DNA of 64,000 bases from Jaltomata sinuosa. Taxonomy: Eukaryota; Streptophyta; Magnoliopsida; Solanales; Solanaceae. The notes beneath the pieces were generated by a model that had not been told where the DNA came from, made no database searches, and worked only from the letters and a program-made list of their open reading frames with translations. The first letter of the stretch is position 1. Each line of letters opens with the position of its first letter. The translations under genes and the position numbers were made by a program. The stretch is taken from NCBI GenBank assembly GCA_003996215.1, contig QJPP01005210.1:1-64000 (forward strand). Direction: 5' to 3'. This document shows positions 36,039 through 46,753 of the stretch, piece by piece.

Positions 36039-36709
36039 GCAAAAGCAACCTTCTTGAGGACTTGGTCAGTAAGAATATTTGTTTCGATCTTGCCAAGTCT
36101 GGATTTTATATCTCTGATTTCTTCTTTAAGGTTAGAGACCTCGCTCCGAAGATCAGAGATGGAAGGCTCGGTATGACCTTCAAATCGATTCATGATTTGC
36201 TTCATACTGAATGGTTCGACTAAAGGTTTAGCTTTAGGTTTGTCAATGTGAAGGATAATGTTTTTAAGCTCTATTAAATAGCGCTTTCTGGATTCATCAT
36301 CATTTATATGCTATACAATGTCAAAGAGGGCTTCTTTTAAGTCATTAGAAAGGACTCTGAGCCTAGGTGGAGTTTTGTCATAAATTTGATGCTCTGCCAG
36401 GCCATCAATGTTCCATTTAGTAATGCTTCTTCCTTCATGAGAGGAGGTTGAAAGGAAGGCATTTTCTTCATATTAAAGGTCAGGTGGAGTTTTGTCGCAG
36501 TCACAGAATGCTTCAGTGCAATTGCATTCTTTGCCTGATTGACTAGAATCTGAATCATATTCGATGTTGATATCTTCGTCATCACTGTATTCTTCAGAAG
36601 AATGGGGTGAAGAATCAGAGAAAGGTTCATCAAGAATAGAGAAGAGCTTTTCTTTAGTCTCTTCGTTAATACCAAGAAGATTCATCTTCTTCTGCTTGGT
36701 TTTGGATCT
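36039..36709 (-). pseudogene. Unit 2 acidic linker and coiled coil, chimeric and truncated
   Basis: Continues from the unit 2 knuckle through the acidic stretch (36685-36500). A 102 bp piece copied from the movement/coat linker region (36380-36481) is inserted between two copies of aggtggagttttgtc (36365-36379 and 36482-36496). The coiled coil follows (36205-36040). At 36038/36039 the sequence ends in the viral terminus and primer site of unit 3. Protease, RT, RNase H and ORF2 of unit 2 are absent. Confidence 0.85.
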
Positions 36710-38500
36710 ACATTCATTGGACTTATGACCTGTTTTTCCACATGTCCAACAAGTGTTTGGTTTAGAATTAGAATCTCTGGGTCTTTTTAACCTAGTTTTC
36801 TTTCTTCTAGATTTTGGAAAATCTCTGTGAGATTTGGATCTATGGATTTTCTTAGATCTGTGCTCCTTCTTGATTTTATCGGGAGGGGTAATAAAACCAA
36901 AGTCTTGGCAGAAACTTCATAATTCTCTTCTAGATGAGGATTTCTCTTTCTTAAGTTGGTGCCTTAGTTTCATATCAGTGCAGAGTTCAAGACCAACGTT
37001 GTTGATGATGCTGACCAGATCTCCGTAGGTCAGTTGGCTGTAAGGAATACGACCATCATTGCGGTCTTGGATTTTTGTTCTAACCTTATCAGCAAAGAGG
37101 GGTGGAAGACCACTTATGAAGCGTTCTTTCCAAAAATCCAGATGACAGTCTGGGCGAACCATGACTTTGTAGAGGAAGGCATGTTTATACCTAATGAAAT
37201 AATCTAAGGTAGGACAGTTGAGGTTGTTAAGAATTTGGAGGCTTCTATCTTGGAAGAGTTTGGGTTTGCCAATGAAATGCTTAGCGATATGATAGAGAAG
37301 TGTAGCACAATCATCTTCTCTAGTGACTTGGGTAGGGACTTCAGAAGTTCCTTCAGTTTTAACAACAGTCTCTGTTTCCAAAGAATTCTAAATGAGTTGT
37401 TTGGTCTCATCATTGCAGTAGTTGTCCCACCAGTGTTTTAACATTTCGGTGAATCCCGCAACAATCATAATGGCAGCTTCTTTATCAGTAGAGCTCCTTA
37501 TTTTTTAGGCTGTAATGGAAACTCCCATCTCATGGAGCTTGTTGTAAATTTGATGCTCTGCCAAGCCATCAATATTCCATTCAGTAATGCTTCTTCCTTC
37601 ATGAGAGGAGGTTGAAAGGAAGGCATTTTCTTCATATTGAAGGACACGAAAGGAAGGCTTACTATGAAAGTTTTTCATATTATGAAAAAGATCATTTGAA
37701 AGCTTTAGAAGAGTTTTTTGATTTTTATCATCTTTAGAGGAGATGTTAAAATTGGCAAGTTGATCATTGATCTTGTCAAGAATATTTCCTGAGATTTCAA
37801 AGGTGTCTTTGAATTTTGGGAATTTTTCTCTAGAAAATTCATTGAGTTTAAAACCATGATTAGATTCTATGGTTTGGCTATGGGAGGAGGAAGGTATAGG
37901 TCTTCAACTGATGGAAGGTTTAGAATCTTCAATTTGTCTAGAGATAGTATGAAGAATTTGGTTGGAGTAATTGTTTTGTTCCACCACGCGATCTATGTCA
38001 GCAGAGGTAACAAAAGAGGCTGACTTTTCACTCTTTTCTTTGAAAGGTGAGGCTCTAATAATAGTACCTGCAACAGGAATGTATATTCCTTATAAAGGGG
38101 GTGTGATGGATTCAACAACTTTGTTAGACGTTGTATACCATTTGTTGATAATGACCTGAAGGGATTCCATTTGGTTTTCGATTTTGCCGGTCATTTCAAA
38201 CCATTTAAAGAATTCGATTTCACAACCGATTCTTTTCATGTCTGCCATCCAGGAATCTCTGAAAGCTTCTCTCTGTTAAAGAGTGTAGGTGGAAATGTAC
38301 CAGTTTCTCATAGGTTGGTTATCAGGATGATTCCAGAGTTTTAAGAGGATTTCAGGGTCTGGAGTAAAAGATGCCCTGGTTTGGAGCATCTTTAGCCAGC
38401 CAGGCTTTGTAGCCAAAGGTAGTGCCATTTCACTGGCGGTGGGACTAGCAGGGGATTCTTGGAACTCCTGGTAGAAGACTTTAGGGATTTCTCCCGACAC
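36710..38500 (-). pseudogene. Unit 2 coat-protein region with intact zinc knuckle
   Basis: The knuckle at 36710-36751 keeps CWTCGKTGHKSNEC (C-x2-C-x4-H-x4-C). The coat core is open at 37381-36917 and the joint near 37445 is in frame, unlike in units 1 and 3. Stops: TAA at about 38276 (CAA in unit 3), TAA near 37507, TAA before the CQDFGF box near 36916. At 38468-38470 a CAG codon replaces the TAG seen in units 1 and 3, which joins movement and coat parts in one frame. Confidence 0.85.
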
Positions 38501-38596
38501 GTCTACCCCAGTAGCTTTACCCTTGTCATTGTTGATAGTGCTGGTATCAACTTCTTCTGTAGCTACTCCTTCAGTAGCTTCCTCCTCCGGGCTTTT

Positions 38597-39499
38597 TTAA
38601 GAAGCTGCTCTGGGATGAGGTCTAGAAGTACCTGAAGTTGAGGGACCAGACCATGAAGACCTTCCGTAAGATGTAGATCTGGTGATAGGATTGTCAAGAA
38701 ATTTGAGTTCAATCGATCCATCAGGGAATTGAATGACTCTTTCAATTTGAGATCTTTTTGAGTGAGACGAGAAAGGTTGGGTTATGGCATCAAAGTGCCA
38801 ATCATTGCTGGAAAGTACATCTTGCCACTTGATAAGTCTAGGCACAAAGATAGTACTATGTTCATGGTTGGCCTCCATAAGCATAGTTACACCTTTCTGG
38901 CTCTCAATTCGAGCCTTTTGTGCAAGGGTGGTCTTCATCAGCCTATAGTAAACTCGATAGATAATCACTATTTCTTGAGTATTGGCTTTACTATTAAGGT
39001 TCTTAGTTTTGATATTAAGTGTCAAGGAGTCCATGACATTAGGGTCATTAATGTCAATAGAGAAATTAGGGTAACAATTGAAATATACCGGGCCATCAGC
39101 CAGGCTACTCTGGACTACTCCTAGAAGAGAATCATCAAAATTAATAAAGTGGTCATCTCTAAGGAGGACACAAACAGGAAGATTTAAGCTTTTTCTAAAG
39201 ATAGGCTTGATAACAACTTGGACCAAACCAATATGTAAATAATTAAAATTATTTTTATAACGATTAATATCGTTAGCTTTTAGCAAACGAATAATTTCAA
39301 GGGAATTATTAATAGCAATAGTAGACTCACAAGTCTTGATATTAGATCTAGTAACAAAACTGAAATTACCTAAGTGGTAAATCTTTTTAAAAGGTTCTTC
39401 TAGTATATTCCAGTTTTGAAGATCATTTTCAAGCTTAGCTATTTTAGTAGCTTGAGAAGATAAATTAATACTGTTTAAAATATGTTGATTGTTTTCCAT
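38597..39499 (-). pseudogene. Unit 2 movement-protein region of ORF1
   Basis: Open for 300 codons from the ATG at 39499. The complete 30K-type movement domain is present: LHIGLVQVVIKP near 39240, GPVYFNCYPNFSIDINDPNV near 39090, IIYRVYYRLMKT near 38960. It ends at a TAA (38597) where unit 3 has a Leu codon (TTA), so it is a point mutation. Movement proteins of this family modify plasmodesmata for cell-to-cell spread (family knowledge). Confidence 0.87.
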
Positions 39500-39982
39500 A
39501 TTTGAGAAGATACTGTCTTAAGGGCTTACAGTGCAAAATTATTTAACAAGTAAAATAATATTCTTACAATAAGCATGTTACCTAATAAAGAGAATTGTTA
39601 AACAAATCAAAGACCCTAATCTAATGTTTCTAAGGGAGGTTATCTTGGTTTTTCATCTGTTCTTTTCTAGAGTTATCTTGGCTACGGGATCACCATTAAC
39701 AGGTCTAGACACCCTCTTGGCTTAACGACCTTCAAATCGGGCTAGCCAACGTATGCACCGGGAATTTTTCGGCTACCTCACACACTTAGGAAAGAATGAA
39801 TACCTCACACTAGGTAAAGAAACAATTCATAGGGGCAAGATATATAAAACAATAATCTTATATAATCAAACATCCTTAAAATAAATTATTATAATAATTC
39901 TTAAAATAATTTTGCCATGCCTTAGACAGTATATGTGCTTAGCTGCTCATGCTAAGGACGTATACTGCCAACATGGCTCTGA
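39500..39982 (-). other. Unit 2 leader with clipped primer site
   Basis: Same leader as unit 3. The primer-site remnant on the minus strand reads TCAGAGCCATGTT (39970-39982): here the G of TCAGAG is kept, unlike unit 3, but the TGGTA end is lost. Next to it is an 8 bp spacer (gcctataa), then inverted fragment S. Confidence 0.82.
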
Positions 39983-39990
39983 GCCTATAA

Positions 39991-40692
39991 GGCAGTATAC
40001 GTCCTTAGCATGAGCAGCTAAGCACATATACTGTCTATGGCATGGAAAAATTATTTTAAGAAGTATTATAATAATTTATGGAAAAGGACGTTTGATTATA
40101 TAAGATTATTGTTTTATATATCTTTCCCCTATGAATTGTTTCTTTACCTGGTGTGAGGTATTCATTCTTTCCTAAGTGTGTGAGGTAGCCGAATAATTCT
40201 CAATGCATACGTTGGATAGCCCGATTTGAAGGTCGCTAAGCCAAGAGGGCGTCTAGACCTGTTAATGGTGATGCCGTAGCCAAGATAACTCTAGGAAAGA
40301 ACAGATGTAAAACCAAGATAACCTCCTTTAGAAACATTAGATTAGGGTCTTTGATTTGTTTAACAATTCTCTTTATTAGTTAACATGCTTATTGTAAGAA
40401 TATTATTTTACTTGTTAAATAATTTTGCACTGTAAGCCCTTAAGACATTATCTTCTCAAATATGGAAAACAATCAACATATTATAAACAATATTAATTTA
40501 TCTTCTCAAGATACTAAAATAGCTAAGCTTGAAAATGCAAAACTTGAATATACCAGAAGAACCTTTTAAAAAGATTTACCACTTAGGTAATTTCAGTTTC
40601 GTTACTAGATCTAATATCAAGACTTATGAGTCTACTATTGCTATTAATAATTCCCTTGAAATTATTCATTTTCTAAAAGCTAACGATATTAA
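39991..40692 (+). pseudogene. Inverted viral fragment S: leader plus movement-protein start
   Basis: The only plus-strand piece of the array. The leader is 39991-40461 and the ORF1 ATG is at 40462. A 5-6 nt deletion near 40535 shifts the frame relative to the other units. Homology stops at 40692, where the 3' terminus of unit 1 (opposite strand) begins; the joint shares a few bases (taa). It lacks the first bases of the primer site. Confidence 0.88.
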
Positions 40693-40743
40693 GTATACTA
40701 TAGAAAGTAGTATAATATTTAGAGAAATATGAAAACTTACAAA

Positions 40744-40753
40744 TTTATTTATT
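40744..40753 (-). terminator. Candidate viral poly(A) signal
   Basis: The minus strand reads AATAAATAAA, about 100 nt downstream of the TATA-like box and about 50-60 nt before the genome terminus. This is the usual caulimovirid spacing, where the signal lies in the terminally repeated part of the transcript and is bypassed on the first pass. Confidence 0.55.
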
Positions 40754-40849
40754 GCATAAGAAGTACAGCGGATTGCATTTTACAAAGGAGAGAAGAAAGT
40801 TTCAGAATATTAGGCTAAATTTTTTGATGCCTCTTCTTACTAAATGTTT

Positions 40850-40863
40850 GTTCTTTTATAGAA
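40850..40863 (-). promoter_or_regulatory. Candidate viral TATA box, unit 1
   Basis: The minus strand reads TTCTATAAAAGAAC, in the intergenic region after ORF2 where the pregenomic RNA promoter of caulimovirids lies. Upstream are a palindrome cactatagtg (40923-40932) and two 39 bp direct repeats. A start site near 40820-40830 is inferred. Confidence 0.6.
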
Positions 40864-40944
40864 TAAGGATACATAAGGGAGTGTATCTTCAATGTACACT
40901 TGGAGGGTTGAGATTTTGCAGACACTATAGTGAAGGATGATAGC

Positions 40945-41024
40945 TTCCTTTTAGGAACAGTAAGTTGCCTCTTGGGAAAAGTAGATTCCTTTTAGGAACA
41001 GTAAGTTGCCTTTTGGGAAAAGTA
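40945..41024 (-). repeat. 39 bp direct repeat (period 41) in viral promoter region
   Basis: Copies at 40945-40983 and 40986-41024 (ttccttttaggaacag..ttgggaaaagta) differ at one position. A third, partial and inverted-looking version (ctttttccaaaagg..ctgttctt) follows at 41047-41078. Placement 80-160 bp upstream of the TATA box suggests an enhancer-type duplication. Confidence 0.8.
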
Positions 41025-41074
41025 ATTCTGATTCTTTGAATCTCTACTTTTTCCAAAAGGTCATTCTCCTGTTC

Positions 41075-42271
41075 TTAATAGGGGTCTAGATAGGCTGCTG
41101 CTATTCCCGTAGGGTCTAGCATGTCCCCATTATCAGTTTCTTCTGTAGCTTCTTCTAAGAGAAGCATAATGTCTTCGTCATTTGTCTGATCATTATCCAT
41201 CTCTTGGAGGGCCTTCTTTAATCTTTCTTTGAGCACATTCTTTGATGGAGAGATTGTTGACGTTTTTGGTGATGTTTTAGCTGGAGTCTTGGACACCACT
41301 TTAGGGATCCATCCTTGAATTTTGATCTCTTTAGAGAGATATTTGATTCGGTCTAACTCTGTCTTGGCAAAGTTCCATGATATAATATAAGAAATTCTCT
41401 TTTAAATAAAGTATTTACACATTTTAATGTGTTCTGAGAGTGTGGACATTTCTTCTTTGACTTGAAATTCATCAAATCTTTTGAGAAATTGATGGGGAAC
41501 AATATCTCTATTTCCTCCAAAACAGTTCCACCATTCGTATAACCACCTGGGGATGACTGATTTAACCATTTCTTGACAATATTTGACAAACCAAGTATGC
41601 CCTGGCCTGATATATAGGAAATTAAACCATGCATTTTCGTAGTCATGCCAATTATAATTTTGTGGCTTATGAGGACTAGACAATACTATGGGAGTAAGGA
41701 GGTGGTTTTTATACCATTCTGATGGAGATAAGACCCACTTGATAGTGAATCTAGAAAAACTGATAATTTCTGGATTCTTTTCACTCATGGTGTGTTCGAT
41801 AATAAAAGACTCTGTGTCTGTCATTATGGCTTCAAAATACCTTTGAGTTTTAAACGTATTATTTGTATCCACAAAATTGTCAGGCAAATATACTGGCCTG
41901 ATAAGACTAGGAATCGGAGTTCCTTCGTATTGTTTGTCTATTGCCAGTATTGGCAAAACTTGCTTTGTCAAGAAGTCAAATTCTTCTTTTGGAGGAGTTG
42001 TATCAGGGCTTTTCCCTGTCATTGGTTTAACTGCCTGTGCGAAGGTCTCTGGGGCCTTCATTGGTTAGCTTTCTTTGGTTTGTACCATAGAATATGATGC
42101 TCCTTGATCAAACTTTTGATTGATTAGTTTGGTCGGTGTAGGACCTGGCAATTTTGGGTATTCTGCTAAAGCAGTATACCTATTCTGGAATTCCATCCTG
42201 GGATTTGCTCCTGCTGGAATTGGTGACCTCTGGGGTAATTTTGAGAGAGGGAGTTCGAATGATCTAGCCAT
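41075..42271 (-). pseudogene. Unit 1 ORF2 (about 398 codons, two internal stops)
   Basis: Starts at the ATG at 42271-42269, within ATGGCTAG (42264-42271), which also carries the ORF1 TAG stop. Internal TAA stops are at 42065 and 41402; the natural TAA is at about 41075. The product would be basic and Pro/Ala-rich at the N-terminus (MEFQNRYTALAEYPKLPG), have a Trp-rich middle (WLYEWWNCFGG near 41530) and a Lys/Thr-rich then acidic C-terminus (EEATEETDNG). I do not recognise a known domain. It sits where florendoviruses have an ORF2 of unknown function and other genera a transactivator or inclusion-body gene. Confidence 0.8.
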
Positions 42272-44984
42272 TTGATGTGGTCTCTGTGGTGGATCTGGCT
42301 TCTAAGGCCTCATACTGGGCCTCATTGTTTGCCTGTAGAAATTCTCTTGTTAAGAAATCTGGGAGGGAATTTCCTTCTCCTTTTATAAAGTTAATTTGAA
42401 AATCAAAGCTAGATAGTAGAGCTTGCCATTTATCAAATATTTGTTTTGAAACAAGGTTTTTCACATCTTTTTGTAAAATTTCTTTAGCAGATTTGCAATC
42501 TACTCTAAGTAAAAATTCTTTGTTAACCAAGTCGTCTTGAAATTTAGTGATACATAGCACTATGGATAAGACTTCCTTTTTAACAGTAGAATAATTCTTT
42601 TAGGGGGAATTCCAGATTCTTGAAGTAAAATGAACAAGTTGTTCCCTCGACTCAGGGACAATTCTTTGTTTGAGGATTCCTCCATAACCAATGTCCAAAG
42701 CATCAGTTTCAACAATCATAAAAGCATTAGGGTTTGGGATTCCTAAACAAGGGATGGTTTGTACTAAAGCTTTAACATGGATGACAGCTTGAGTTTGTTC
42801 AGTACTCCAAGGGACTGGATTTTTTCTTAACCTTTTATAGAGAGGTTCACAAATTTGTCTAAATTTTGGAATGAAGTCAGCAACATAATTTAGACTTCCT
42901 AGAAATCTTTGAAGTTGGGTCTTATCAGGGATTTCATTGAGAAACTTGGAAGAGAACTCTATGGCTCTGCAGATAGGTTTATAAGCCCTTTGGTAAAGGT
43001 CATGACCTAAAAACCTAATGGTAGTTTGAAAGAGCTTAATTTCTTTTGCGCTAACAACTAAACCATTGTTTTTAACAATTTTAAAGAAAGTATTGAGCTG
43101 TTTGAAATGAGAATCAATGTTCTCGGAGAATATTAACACATCATCTATGTAAACAATAGACATATAACTGTAATCATTGAATATAGAATTCATGATGTTT
43201 TGAAATTCAGAGGGGGCATTCTTGAGCCCAAAAGGTATGACATTCCATTCATACTGTCCGAACGGAACATTAAAAGCAGTTTTATATTTATCTTTTTCAG
43301 AGATTTGGATTTGCCAAAAACCTGATTTCATATCAAACTTGCTATATAACTTAGCTTTGTAAGTTCTTTTCAAAAGATCCCTTTTGTTAGGAATTGGATA
43401 CCTGATCCATGTTAGGACGGCATTAAGAGGTCTATAGTTTATAACCAATCTTGGTGCTCCTCTTTCTTTTTCTGCATTTTTATTTACATAAAAGGCAGAG
43501 CAACTCCAAGGAGATTTTGAAACCCTGATGATTTTATTTTGTAAAAGAATATCCATTTCATTTTTACAGAAATCCATCATTTCGTGATTCATCTGAATGG
43601 ACCTAGCTTTGGTAGTTATGCCCTGTTCAATGAATCCTTCAATGTATGGGAGCTCAACAATGTGCTTTTTTCTTTCCCAAAAAGCATTAGGGAAATCAGA
43701 ACATATTTCTTTTTCAAATTGGTTTTGAAGATTAGCAATTTTAGTAACTATCTCCGGGGTTTTTAAAATCTGCTTGGTTTTCTTAGAGTGAATTTCATCT
43801 CTTAAAAAGGTGATATGTTGAGAAAGATTATTGATACGGAAAACAGTTTTTTCTCGTATAAAATTACTCTCATCTTGTGAAAGGATTTTAACAAAAGGAA
43901 AATGTAATTCTTTTCTGAGAATAGACGTAATAATACCATTTAAATTGGTACAATAAGGCTTTATCTGAGTGATAAAAGGAATTCCTAAAATGACATCTTC
44001 ATTGATATCCTCAGTAATAATAAAATCATGTGTCAAACAAATACCATTATTGCAAATATGAGATTTTGAAAGTTTGTAATTAATTCTTAAAAGTTCTCCT
44101 GTAGCGGAGTATAATTTGGAAGTACTTTTTTGCAAATACTGAGTAGGAACAATACCTTTTACTATGCAGTTACGATCTGCACCACTGTCAAGTAGAGCAA
44201 TTTTGTTAATAACAAAATGTTTATTAACAACAATACGGATATGTATATGATGACTCTAGGGTCTGACAGAAGATAAGACAGTTAGCCCAACAATTGCAGA
44301 GGTAGATGCGAAGTCACTAGTCTTAGTGAAGATTGGTTCTGCAAGGTGGTCACTTTCCTGGATGGTTTCTTGATCAGATTCGAGATCCTGAAAAGCAACC
44401 TTCTTGAGGACTTGGTCAGTAAGAATATCTGTTTCGATCTTGCCAAGTCTAGTTTTTATATCTCTGATTTCTTCTTTAAGGTTAGAGACTTTGCTCCGAA
44501 GATCAGAGATGGAAGGCTCGGTATGACCTTCAAATCGATTCATGATTTGATTCATACTGAACGGTTCGACTAAAGGTTTAGCTTTAGGTTTGTCAGTGTG
44601 AAGGATAATGTTTTTAAGGTCTATTAAATAGCGCTTTCCGGATTCATCATCATTGATATGAAGGACGATGTCAAAGAGGGCTTCTTTTGAGTCATTAAAA
44701 AGGAATCTGAGCCTAGGTGGAGTTTTGTCGCAGACACAGAATGCTTCAGTGCAATTGCATTCTTTACCTGATTGACTAGAATCTGAATCATATTCGATGT
44801 TGATATCTTCGTCATCACTGTATTCTTCAGAAGAATGGGGTGAAGAATCAGAGAAAGGTTCATCAAGAATAGAGAAGAGCTTTTCTTTGGTCTCTTCGTT
44901 AATACCAAGAAGATTGATCTTCTTCTGCTTGGTTTTGGATCTACATTCATTGGACTTATGACCTGTTTTTCCACATGTCAAACA
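42264..44984 (-). pseudogene. Unit 1 ORF1 C-terminal half: zinc knuckle to RNase H
   Basis: Zinc knuckle at 44943-44984 (CLTCGKTGHKSNEC, all four ligands kept). Open to 44256 through the acidic stretch, CNCTEAFCVC cluster and coiled coil (about 44520-44400); the TAG at 44256 is a CAG in unit 3. Then open for about 550 codons (44255-42600): protease DSGAD at 44175-44189, RT with FDMKSGFWQI and YIDDV (43137-43151), RNase H start with ETDA near 42705. A TAA at 42600, shared with unit 3, interrupts RNase H; the frame resumes to the ORF1 stop at 42264. This is the best-preserved pol region of the array. Confidence 0.9.
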
Positions 44985-46660
44985 AGTGTTTGGTTTAGAA
45001 TTAGAATCTCTAGGTCTTTTGGACCTAGTTTTCTTTCATCTAGATTTTGGAAAATCTCTGTGAGATTTGGATCTATGGATTTTCTTAGATCTGTGCTCCT
45101 TCTTGATTTTATCGGGAGGGGTAATGAAACCAAAGTCTGGGCAGAAACTTCCTAATTCTCTTCTAGAGGAGGATTTCTCATTCTTAAGTTGGTGCCTGAG
45201 TTTCATATCAGTGCAGAGTTCAAGACCAACGTTGTTGATGATGCTGACCAGATCTCCGTAGGTCAGTTGGCTGTAAGAAATACGACCATCATTGCGGTCT
45301 TGGATTTTGGTTCTAACCTTATCAGCAAAGAGGGGTGGAAGACCACTTATGAAGCGTTCTTTCCAAAAATCCAAATGACAGTCTGGGCGAATCATGACTT
45401 TGCTGAGGAAGACATGTTTATACCTAATGAAATCATCTAAGGTAGGATAGTTGAGGTTGTTAAGAATTTGGAGGCTTCTATCTTGGAAGAGTTTGGGTTC
45501 GCCAATGAAATGGTTAGCGATATGATAGAGAAGTGTAGTACAAGCATCTTCTCTAGTGACTTGGGTAGGAACTTCAGAAGTTCCTTCAGTTTTAACAATA
45601 GTCTCTGTTGCCAAAGCATTGTAAATGAGTTGTTTGGTCTTATCATTGCAGTAGTTGTCCCACCAGTGTTTTAACATCCAGTGAATCCCGCAACAATCAT
45701 ACTGGCAGCTTCTTTATCAGTAGAGCTCCTTATTTTGTAGGCTGTAATGGCAACTCCCATCTCATGGAGATTGTTGTAAATTTGATGCTCTGCCAAGCCA
45801 TCAATATTCCATTCAGTAATGCTTCTTCCTTCATGAGAGGAGGTTAAAAGGAAGGCATTTTCTTCATATGTAAGGTCACGAAAGGAAGGCTTACTATGAA
45901 AGTTTTTCATATTATGAAAACGATCATTTGAAAGCTTTAGAAGAGTTTTTTGATTTTTATCATCTTTATAGGAGATGTTAAAATTGGAAAGTTGATCATT
46001 GATCTTGTCAAGGATATTTCCTGAGATTTCAAAGGTGTCATTGAATTTTGGGAATTTTTCTCTAGAAAATTCATTGAGTTTGAAACTAGGATTAAATTCT
46101 ATGGTTTGGCTATCGGAGGAGGAAGGTATAGGTCTTCTACTGATGGAAGGTTTAGAATCTTCAATTTGTCTAGAGATAGTATGAAGAATTTGGTTGGAGT
46201 AATTGTTTTGTTCCACCACGCGATCTATGTCAGCAGAGGTAACAAAAGAGGCTAACTTTTCACTCTTTTCTTTGAAAGGTGAGGCTCTAATAATACTACC
46301 TGCAACAGGAATGTTGATTCCTTCTAAAGGGGGTGTGATGGATTCAACAACTTTGTTAGACATTGTATACCATTTGTTGATAATGACCTGAAGGGATTCC
46401 ATTTGGTTTTCAATTTTGCCGGTCATTTCAAACCATTTAAAGAATTCGATTTCACAACCGATTCTTTTCATGTCTGCCATCCAGGAATCTCTGAAGGCTT
46501 CTCTCTGTTAAAGAGTATAGGTGGAAACGTACCAATTTCTCATAGGTTGGTTATCAGGATGAGTCCAGAGTTTTAAGAGGATTTCAGGGTCTGGAGTAAA
46601 AGATGCCCTGGTTTGGAGCATCTTTAGCCAGCCAGGCTTTGTAGCCAAAGGTGGTGCCAT
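44985..46660 (-). pseudogene. Unit 1 coat-protein region of ORF1
   Basis: Open 46480-45671 (269 codons) and, after the 1 nt shift shared with unit 3, 45677-45036 (213 codons). Lesions: TAA at about 46509 (shared with unit 2), frame break at 45671-45677, TGA at 45036 (an Arg codon in unit 2). The coat core and basic tract are as in unit 3; from about 45100 to 45720 the DNA is almost identical to 33060-33680. Confidence 0.87.
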
Positions 46661-46753
46661 TTCACTGGCGGTGGGACTAGTAGGGGATTCTGGGAAATCC
46701 TAGTAGAAGACTTTAGGGATTTCTCCCGAAAAGTCTACCCCAGTAGCTTTACC

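Larger units (their letters stand above)
39264..40692. repeat. 0.7 kb inverted repeat of viral leader and movement-protein start
   Basis: The left arm 39264-39970 (unit 2, minus) and right arm 39991-40692 (fragment S, plus) are complementary over nearly their whole length, by eye well above 90 percent, with few small indels. The loop is 20 bp and itself contains the odd palindrome ggctctgagcc (39975-39985). The arms cover all of the leader and about 75 codons of the movement protein. Confidence 0.93.

Noticed and set aside
45665..45680. Programmed ribosomal frameshift at the coat-core start (also 33631-33637).
   Set aside because: Unit 2 is in frame there, with one more nucleotide. No slippery heptamer is evident at the shift.
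46700..46702. Natural readthrough TAG between movement and coat proteins (also 34660-34662).
   Set aside because: Unit 2 has CAG at the same codon, and the context lacks the usual CAR-YYA readthrough signal. A C-to-T mutation is simpler.
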